NCBI RefSeq assembly: GCF_900149695.1 | Contig: NZ_LT703005.1 | Location: forward strand, 340,707 to 404,706 | Source of the DNA: Anderseniella sp. Alg231-50 | GTDB taxonomy: Bacteria; Pseudomonadota; Alphaproteobacteria; Rhizobiales; Aestuariivirgaceae | Length of the DNA stretch: 64,000 nucleotides | Direction: 5' to 3' | Part shown: positions 58,724 through 64,000 of the stretch, in pieces | How the letters are laid out: the number at the start of each line of letters is the position of its first letter | Numbering within the stretch: the first letter of the stretch is position 1 | Translations under genes and position numbers: made by a program | The notes under the pieces: generated by a model | Database searches by the model: none | What the model was told of the DNA's origin: nothing | Seen by the model: the letters and a program-made list of their open reading frames with translations, nothing else

Positions 58724-60898
58724 ATGAATTTGACATTCACAGGATTTTCAACGCTCTGGCGAGCGGCTTTTGCAGGTGCGCTTGGTCTGGCGATCATGGC
58801 TAACTTTGCCGATGACGCTTCAGCACGTTCGTCCAATTCCCCGGACGCATCCGGGATTCAGGAACTGCTGACCACCAGCAACACGCGTTCGCCGGCGCGC
58901 AATGACGCCCTGTCCGTCAGGGCGCTGAAGGCGGCAGTGAAGAAAGACTGGCGGAAAGCCTTTGATCTGGCCTCCAAATCACAGGATCAGGCGACTCTGA
59001 AGGCAGTGGAATGGCTCTATATCCGCAAAAACCCTACAGATGCCGGTGCAGATCGGATCATGAATTTCGTCATCGCCAACCCTGACTGGCCAGCGACAAA
59101 GCCACTGACTCGGATGGCACAGGCCATTCTGGCGCGAAAGACCACGCCGGTTGATGCCGTTGCGCGTCACTACAACCGGTTTTCCCCGATTTCCCCGCAA
59201 GGGCATGTGGCCTATGCCCGGCTGGCCCTGGCACGGGGTGACAAGGCGACTGCCACAAGTTCCATCAGGAAAGCCTGGGCCAATCCGAAGTTGGCTGCCC
59301 ACCTGGAAAAACAGATTGCCCGCGATTTCAAACACTTGCTGACAACTGCCGATCACAAGGCACGCATGTGGTCTCTGGTCATGGCGCAGGAGACCAATGC
59401 TGCCATCCGGGCAGCCAGGTTTGTTTCCAAGGCCCATGCCAAGGCTGCGAGAACTGCCCAGGCACTGATCCGGCGCAAAAAAACCGGGCCTGCACATTAC
59501 AAGAAATTGCCGGCCAAGTTCCGCAATCATCCGCCGATGATATATGCCTACGCCCGCTGGCTGCGCCGCAAAGGCAAGCACACGTCGGCCTACACCATGT
59601 TGAAAAAGGCGCCCAAGTCGCACAGTGCACAGATCAACCCAGCACAGTGGTTCGTGGAAAAACGCCTGGCTGCGCGTCATCTTGCCGGACCCCAGCACAA
59701 GAAGTACTGGCCCGGCATTTACAAGATGATGGCCGCGCATGGCTATACCTCCGGCAAGCAGTTCATCGAAGGCGAATTCCTGGCCGGCTGGTATGCGCTT
59801 CGCAAACTGTCCAATCCCGGCAAGGCGGCAGTTCATTTCAAGCGTATCACCGAGGCTGCAACCACCCGTACCGACGGGTCCAGGGGCTGGTACTGGTTGG
59901 GCCGCGCCCGCGCGGCAAAGGGAGAAAACGGTCGCGCTGAAGAGGCCTATCGCATGGCCGCCGCCTCACCGACGCTGTTTTACGGCCAATTGTCACTGGG
60001 AAAGCTGGGGCATGGCAAAAAACCGCTGAAAATTGTCACCGGCAAGGCGACCGCCAGTGCCAAGAAAAGTGTCAGGTCAGTCGAGATTTTCCGCGCCGCC
60101 CACTTGCTGGCCCGGGCTGGCGGGAAAAACCAGATATTGCCATTCCTGTTCCCGATCGCACGAGCTATCAAATCGCGTGACGAAGCAGCAGCCGCCATCG
60201 ACCACATACACTCCCATGCCGGGCACTTTGCGGCGGTCAGACTGGCCAAGGCTTTCGGCAGCCGCGGGCTTGATGTGGACAACTGGGCGTATCCGGTCAA
60301 CGCCATGCCGGCCTGGAAATCCATCAACAACCAGGTCGAGCGCGCGGTCATTCTGGGCCTGTCGCGACAGGAAAGCGAGTTCAATGCCGTTGCCGGCAGC
60401 CATGCCGGTGCCCGGGGCCTTATGCAGATCATGCCGGGAACCGGCCGGCTGATTGCCAAACAGTACAAGCTGCGCGGCTACAAGACCGATCATTTGACGT
60501 CAAGGCCCGCTCTCAACGTGTCCATGGGCGAAGCTTATCTCGGCGATCTCATCAAGGAATTCAAAGGTTCCTATATCATGGGCTTTTCCAGCTATAATGC
60601 GGGGCCCGGCAACACCATCAAGTGGCTCAAGGCCTATGGCGATCCGCGCAAGGGCCACATCGATGCCATTGACTGGATTGAATCCATACCGATCACCGAA
60701 ACCCGGAAATATGTACAGAAAGTGATGCAGAACGTGCATGTGTACCGCACACGCCTCGGACATCGCAAACACACCATGCTTCGCGACATCAATCGGGGCG
60801 GCAATGGCGGTCGCGCCGCATCGTCATCCTCTTCCTCGCCAGCTTCGGGTTGTGGCGAAGGCAAGAAGACAATCGCGTCGCTGATTTCCGAGTGTTGA
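58724..60898 (+). CDS. soluble lytic murein transglycosylase (Slt70-like)
   Basis: A 724-aa periplasmic enzyme that cuts peptidoglycan glycan strands. ATG 58724 gives a signal peptide (LWRAAFAGALGLAIMANF, then DASARSS); longer starts do not. The large middle is a helical superhelix of TPR-like repeats, and the C-terminal SLT domain has the catalytic Glu550 in LSRQESEFNAV with GARGLMQIMPGTG and AYLGDL. The last 30 residues are Ser/Gly-rich. Sits next to dapA, linking precursor synthesis and turnover of the wall. Confidence 0.93.
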   Translation: MNLTFTGFSTLWRAAFAGALGLAIMANFADDASARSSNSPDASGIQELLTTSNTRSPARNDALSVRALKAAVKKDWRKAFDLASKSQDQATLKAVEWLYIRKNPTDAGADRIMNFVIANPDWPATKPLTRMAQAILARKTTPVDAVARHYNRFSPISPQGHVAYARLALARGDKATATSSIRKAWANPKLAAHLEKQIARDFKHLLTTADHKARMWSLVMAQETNAAIRAARFVSKAHAKAARTAQALIRRKKTGPAHYKKLPAKFRNHPPMIYAYARWLRRKGKHTSAYTMLKKAPKSHSAQINPAQWFVEKRLAARHLAGPQHKKYWPGIYKMMAAHGYTSGKQFIEGEFLAGWYALRKLSNPGKAAVHFKRITEAATTRTDGSRGWYWLGRARAAKGENGRAEEAYRMAAASPTLFYGQLSLGKLGHGKKPLKIVTGKATASAKKSVRSVEIFRAAHLLARAGGKNQILPFLFPIARAIKSRDEAAAAIDHIHSHAGHFAAVRLAKAFGSRGLDVDNWAYPVNAMPAWKSINNQVERAVILGLSRQESEFNAVAGSHAGARGLMQIMPGTGRLIAKQYKLRGYKTDHLTSRPALNVSMGEAYLGDLIKEFKGSYIMGFSSYNAGPGNTIKWLKAYGDPRKGHIDAIDWIESIPITETRKYVQKVMQNVHVYRTRLGHRKHTMLRDINRGGNGGRAASSSSSSPASGCGEGKKTIASLISEC

Positions 60899-60975
60899 TA
60901 ACACCAAGAGAAAGACTGTTGGGAGGCTGGTCAATCGACAAAGCCTCCCAATAATTCCGATGCCCTGTAACCCGG

Positions 60976-61608
60976 TTATTTCTTTTTCTTCGCTGGCCGC
61001 TTGGTCGTTGATTTCCCCTGAGACTTGGTCTTTGCGGATCCGCCCGTGCCATAGAGCTTGTTGAACTGGTCCATATCATCCGCCGCAAGCAGCTTGGCCT
61101 GGGCAATCCACTCGTCCCGCTCAATACGGCCTTTGTAACGCAAGTGCTCATCCACCCAGTCGATCTGATCCTTGCCCCATGCAGCAATCTGGTCGAAGTG
61201 GAAAAACCCTAATCCGTGCAGGGTTTTTTCCAGCTTCGGGCCTACACCTGAAATCATCTGCAATTTGTCTGGCTTGCCATCGCGTGCGCCGGGCAATCCT
61301 TTCGGACGAACCGGTTTACCCTGGGAAGCCGGTGCAGCGGCGACCTTGGCCACCGGTTTGGAAGCCGCAGGTTTTGGTTTTGCCTCGGGCTCCGGCTTCG
61401 TTTTTGAAACAGCGACCGGCTCGGGTTCAGGCTCGGGCTGAGGCGCAGCTGCAACAGTCGCTTTCGCATCACCGGCACTGGATTCGGCAGGTTTGTCTGC
61501 AGCTGGCTTACCGGTGGCAAACATGGTGCGGAACAGGCACCCCAGAATGCAGCCGATCAAAAACGCGAGCAACATCAAAAGCAGTAGTTCAAGTGTGAGT
61601 TGCGGCAT
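60976..61608 (-). CDS. membrane-anchored protein with helix-hairpin-helix domain
   Basis: A 210-aa protein. One N-terminal membrane helix (LLLLMLLAFLIGCILGCLF), a Pro/Glu/Lys/Ala-rich spacer of about 85 residues, then a helix-hairpin-helix domain (ISGVGPKLEKTLHGLGF, then RYKGRIERDEWIAQAK) and a very basic tail. The domain is a near copy of the one at the end of S2 in this window. Similar domains occur in proteins called NuoE-like or hypothetical. DNA, RNA or protein binding at the membrane is possible. Confidence 0.7.
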   Translation of the reverse strand: MPQLTLELLLLMLLAFLIGCILGCLFRTMFATGKPAADKPAESSAGDAKATVAAAPQPEPEPEPVAVSKTKPEPEAKPKPAASKPVAKVAAAPASQGKPVRPKGLPGARDGKPDKLQMISGVGPKLEKTLHGLGFFHFDQIAAWGKDQIDWVDEHLRYKGRIERDEWIAQAKLLAADDMDQFNKLYGTGGSAKTKSQGKSTTKRPAKKKK

Positions 61609-61646
61609 TGTCCATTTTCCCTCTGATTCTGACGCTCTGGAGCGGA

Positions 61647-61677
61647 ATGATTTTCGGCTGAATTAGTCAAAAATCAT
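61647..61677 (+). repeat. short hairpin, possibly related repeat
   Basis: ATGATTTT (61647-61654) pairs with AAAATCAT (61670-61677), preceded by CTCTGGAGCGGA. The inner stem resembles the copy at 26299, but the GATCAGG / CCTGATC arms are missing, so it may be a different Hyphomicrobiales hairpin repeat. Confidence 0.4.
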
Positions 61678-61776
61678 AAAATTCAATGTTTCCAATATAT
61701 TGCAGCACATTAGCACGCAGTTTGATCATGTGCCTCCTGGACTCTGTTCTATGGATTCAAGTGAACCCGTATTGCT

Positions 61777-61902
61777 TTAGTGAGCGTCGGCGCTGCGGCA
61801 CGTCACCCAGCCAACAATCAATCCCAGCACCAGCGCCGCTGCGAGCCAGTGCCAGTTGTGATTGGCAACGATCATCGCATCGTTGAAATTCCAGGCATTC
61901 AT
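61777..61902 (-). CDS. tiny membrane protein, 41 aa
   Basis: ATG 61902 with AGGGAG about 7 bases upstream, starting 12 bases after the OmpA-family stop on the same strand, so very likely co-transcribed with it. Sequence: polar start (MNAWNFNDAMIV), aromatic stretch (HNWHWL), one membrane helix (AAALVLGLIVGWV) and a short charged end (TCRSADAH). No known family; looks like a single-pass small protein. It was missed by ordinary length cut-offs. Confidence 0.6.
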   Translation of the reverse strand: MNAWNFNDAMIVANHNWHWLAAALVLGLIVGWVTCRSADAH

Positions 61903-61914
61903 CGTTCAACTCCC

Positions 61915-63327
61915 TCAGTTAAGGATCTTGAATTGCGTGCGCCGGTTGGCTGCACGGCCTTTTCTGGTCCTGTTGTTGGCAATCGGCTGGCTCTCACCAT
62001 AGCCGACTGCGGTTATATTGTCTGCACTGGCGCCCCGGGCCAGCAACGCGTCACGAACCGCATTGGCCCGACGTTCACTCAATACCTGGTTGGATTTTCC
62101 CGAGCCCTGCCAGTCGGTATGGCCACCGATTTCGATTTTCGCGTCCCCACATTGCCTGATCACTGCCATCAATCGGTTCAACAGATTGGCATTTTTTCCC
62201 AGTATCTTGGACTTTCCTGGCGAAAACACAATCTGCTGTTCGCTCAAGACCTCATCGAGCAGACCCTGGCACTGGCTTGCAGACACGGCTTGTTCCGCGG
62301 CATCCGGTTGTGCCGGTTTGTCCTGCCCCGGGGCCACGATCTCAACTTCATTGGTCGTTGTATCCGAACGCTGATTGCCGGCCTTGTCGGCGACCACGAC
62401 CTTTACGTCATAAATGCCGGGTGGCAAATCTTTCGGCGTCAGGACCGACCAGTTGCCCTTGCCGTCGGACGACAGCAGGTCGGATCCGCCCATGGTGTAT
62501 GTTTCACCTTCGAATGTGACCGCCATGGTTGCGGCGTCGTTTTCCGGATAGGTGCCGAAAAGCAGTGGGCGCGGATGTTTTGACTTGTAGTTGCTGACTG
62601 TCGGAACCGCAGGTGGCGTGGCATCTACGGTCAGTTCGGCTTCGCTGGCATCCACGGCAACGCTTCCCGTTGCACTCGTCGCCTTGGCCGAGACATTATA
62701 GGTTCCATCGTCCAGGTTCTCGCTGATCCGCAAGGTCCAATTATTGCCATCGGTAACGAGACCGTCTCCAGCGCCGGCCGCATAGGTCCTGGAAGCCACT
62801 GAAATACTTAAACTTTCCGCTTCTCCGGATGGCCACGCACCTGTGATGACCGGTTTTCTCTGGCGTGTCAGCAGATTGTTGACTGTCGGCACGGCGGGAG
62901 CTGAGGAATCCACAACCACCTCACCGAACCCGCGGTCCGCCGAACTGTTGCCGGCCTTGTCGGTAACTATAACCACGACGTCATAAGTGTTGTCGGCGAG
63001 GTCTTTGCCGAGCTTGAGGGTCCAGTTACCACTGCCGTCACTGGTCAGTTCGCCGTTTTTACCCAGTTCATAGGTCTTGCCGGCGACTTCCACGGTGAGC
63101 CTGTTGCCATCGCCTTCCGGCCATGTGCCGGTTATCGATGGCCGCACCGAACGCCCTGATATCTTGTTGACGGTTGGCGCAGTCGGCGGTGCAGCATCTT
63201 CCTGCGCTGTGTCTTGCGTGGCAGTAGCGACAGTCTCGCTGGTTGCGTTGGCCACGCCTGCAACGGTTATTCCAAATGGCACGACCATCCACGGCAACAG
63301 CCATTTCAGCCAGATGTTCTTCGCCAT
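61915..63327 (-). CDS. OmpA-family protein with three Ig-like repeats
   Basis: A 470-aa exported protein: signal peptide (LLPWMVVPFGITVAGVANA), three tandem repeats of about 100 residues each with the pattern PTVN...RPxITGTWPEG...YELG...DGSGNWTL...DNTYDVVV (bacterial Ig-like, adhesin type), a linker with paired cysteines, and a C-terminal OmpA domain (IEIGGHTDWQGS, SERRANAVRDALL, GYGESQP) that holds peptidoglycan. No barrel domain is present. It may bridge wall and outer membrane or matrix. ATG 63327 is used. Confidence 0.82.
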   Translation of the reverse strand: MAKNIWLKWLLPWMVVPFGITVAGVANATSETVATATQDTAQEDAAPPTAPTVNKISGRSVRPSITGTWPEGDGNRLTVEVAGKTYELGKNGELTSDGSGNWTLKLGKDLADNTYDVVVIVTDKAGNSSADRGFGEVVVDSSAPAVPTVNNLLTRQRKPVITGAWPSGEAESLSISVASRTYAAGAGDGLVTDGNNWTLRISENLDDGTYNVSAKATSATGSVAVDASEAELTVDATPPAVPTVSNYKSKHPRPLLFGTYPENDAATMAVTFEGETYTMGGSDLLSSDGKGNWSVLTPKDLPPGIYDVKVVVADKAGNQRSDTTTNEVEIVAPGQDKPAQPDAAEQAVSASQCQGLLDEVLSEQQIVFSPGKSKILGKNANLLNRLMAVIRQCGDAKIEIGGHTDWQGSGKSNQVLSERRANAVRDALLARGASADNITAVGYGESQPIANNRTRKGRAANRRTQFKILN

Positions 63328-63935
63328 GTACAAGCCTCTCACTAACGACTCTTCTCTAAGCAGGAATCAGCGGGTTGAAGGCCATCCTTTGCTCCCGGCA
63401 ATGAAATCAGTACTGATTCCCTCCCACAACACTTTAAAACCACCTATCCACACCGTTTCATCCACAAGACACCCACACCTGACCTGCAGTTTACACACGT
63501 AAGAGAACTGTCGCCAAACACACCGAACACGCTGTGGTTGCCGCACACCGGCAAGGCATGCACAGTTTGGCCCTCCACGAAGTGCATCCGTTGAATCCGC
63601 TGCGAAAACCACTAAAATCAGCCGTTTTTCTAACAAACCGTTGCCTTGGCATCAACAATGTTGCACCTGGTCCGCTCAATGCAACCAGGCCTGGTGCACA
63701 CTGGATGGTCAATCAAAACCCAAAAATGCCGTTACGGCCGACTGTGGTAAATATGTCACACTTTTCAAAATAGTGTGCCGGGGCCCTATCTGTTGGTTGA
63801 TTTCTCCACCTTTAAAAGGGAAAACAGTATGCGTGTGATTTGGTTTTACACGCCGTCCTCCTAAAGTCCCGGTTTGCAGGGGAAAAATTTCCGGGGGGCA
63901 AACCTAACTCTAGAGAATTTATGGGAGTATCCATA
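63328..63935. other. 600-base non-coding region with palindromes
   Basis: Between the divergent OmpA-family gene and the exported protein start. I see a perfect 12-bp palindrome ACCAGGCCTGGT (63684-63695), an inverted repeat GCGTGT / ACACGC (63831-63853), and a hairpin at 63871-63904. No ORF with ribosome site was found. Two sequences one mismatch from a DnaA box are noted but not claimed. Confidence 0.4.
63871..63904 (+). promoter_or_regulatory. stable 5' leader hairpin before the last gene
   Basis: GGTTTGC (63871-63877) pairs with GCAAACC (63898-63904), and inside it GGAAA pairs with TTTCC. It ends 31 bases before ATG 63936. A leader hairpin can stabilise or regulate a highly expressed outer-membrane protein mRNA; no riboswitch class is recognised. 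Confidence 0.45.
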
Positions 63936-64000
63936 ATGTCCAATATGCTTCGTAAAGCTCTGCTCGGTGGTGCGGCTCTTGCCGTAATGACCACTGGTGC
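63936..64000 (+). CDS. exported protein, N-terminal part only
   Basis: Only 21 codons are in the window: MSNMLRKALLGGAALAVMTT, which is a signal-peptide core after a basic start. GGGAG lies 8 bases before the ATG. Together with a long structured leader this suggests an abundant envelope protein such as a porin, but the mature part is outside the window. Confidence 0.55.
   Translation, partial: MSNMLRKALLGGAALAVMTTG

Noticed and set aside
61700..61776. Sequence near TTAGCACGCAGTTTGATCA, similar to the hairpin element start
   Set aside because: The paired CCTGATC arm is absent and the alignment breaks down after about 20 bases.
63440..63480. CTATCCACA and TCATCCACA, close to the DnaA box
   Set aside because: Each has a mismatch, only two copies are seen, and no AT-rich unwinding region or dnaA-type gene is near, so an origin is not supported.
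1..64000. tRNA, rRNA, CRISPR, transposase or phage genes
   Set aside because: Intergenic regions were read for cloverleaf ends, repeats with regular spacers and transposase-like proteins; none found.

Overview
The window looks like a chromosomal segment from an alphaproteobacterium, most likely of the order Hyphomicrobiales (Rhizobiales). The evidence is gene order: trpDC-moaC-moeA-lexA-comEC-gltX-gltA, rpsB-tsf-pyrH-frr-uppS-cdsA-dxr-rseP-bamA-fabZ, dnaE-lolD-lolC-proS, recO-era-rnc-lepB-acpS-pyrE-rsh-rpoZ and smpB-dapA-slt are blocks typical of that group. A GAAC-N7-GAAC LexA box upstream of lexA fits as well. No rRNA, tRNA, CRISPR array, transposase or prophage gene was seen.

Layout. 1-2.4 kb: end of a TRAP transporter operon in the order P-M-Q. 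2.5-4.5 kb: a secreted cysteine-rich repeat protein divergent from an AraC-type regulator. 4.7-10.3 kb: tryptophan synthesis (trpE, G, D, C) coupled by ATGA overlaps to molybdenum cofactor genes (moaC, moeA). 10.3-17.3 kb: lexA, comEC, gltX and gltA. 17.3-28.5 kb, minus strand: translation, nucleotide, isoprenoid and envelope genes from rpsB down to bamA and fabZ. 28.7-36.1 kb: a DUF2339 membrane protein, dnaE and a histone-deacetylase-like amidohydrolase. 36.1-48.8 kb, minus strand: lolD, lolC, proS, a DUF1467 protein, methylmalonyl-CoA epimerase, recO, era, rnc, lepB, acpS, a DUF2062 protein, pyrE, rsh and rpoZ. 48.8-56.9 kb: a more mixed region with an MFS transporter, monooxygenase-like protein, DUF457-like protein, folK, NYN protein, ATC hydrolase, shortened LysR regulator, RidA, a secreted barrel-like protein and an aminotransferase. 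56.9-64 kb: smpB, dapA, slt, a membrane-anchored helix-hairpin-helix protein, an OmpA-family protein with a tiny membrane ORF behind it, and the start of an exported protein.

Most interesting points. (1) The bamA-to-gltA interval, which in relatives carries lpxD-fabZ-lpxA-lpxI-lpxB, here keeps only fabZ; all four lipid A genes are missing from the locus, and fabZ has its own candidate promoter behind a bamA terminator. (2) A family of about 71-72 bp intergenic hairpin elements, with colinear copies at five places and covarying inner stems, one of which supplies the pyrE stop codon. (3) Ribosomal protein S2 carries an Ala/Glu/Pro linker and a helix-hairpin-helix domain, and a close version of that domain recurs in a membrane-anchored protein at about 61 kb. 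(4) Several small genes too short for routine calling (46, 41 and 58 aa), a six-module cysteine-rich secreted protein, a candidate small RNA with a strong terminator at 39.86 kb, and a possible CTG start in the AraC-type regulator.
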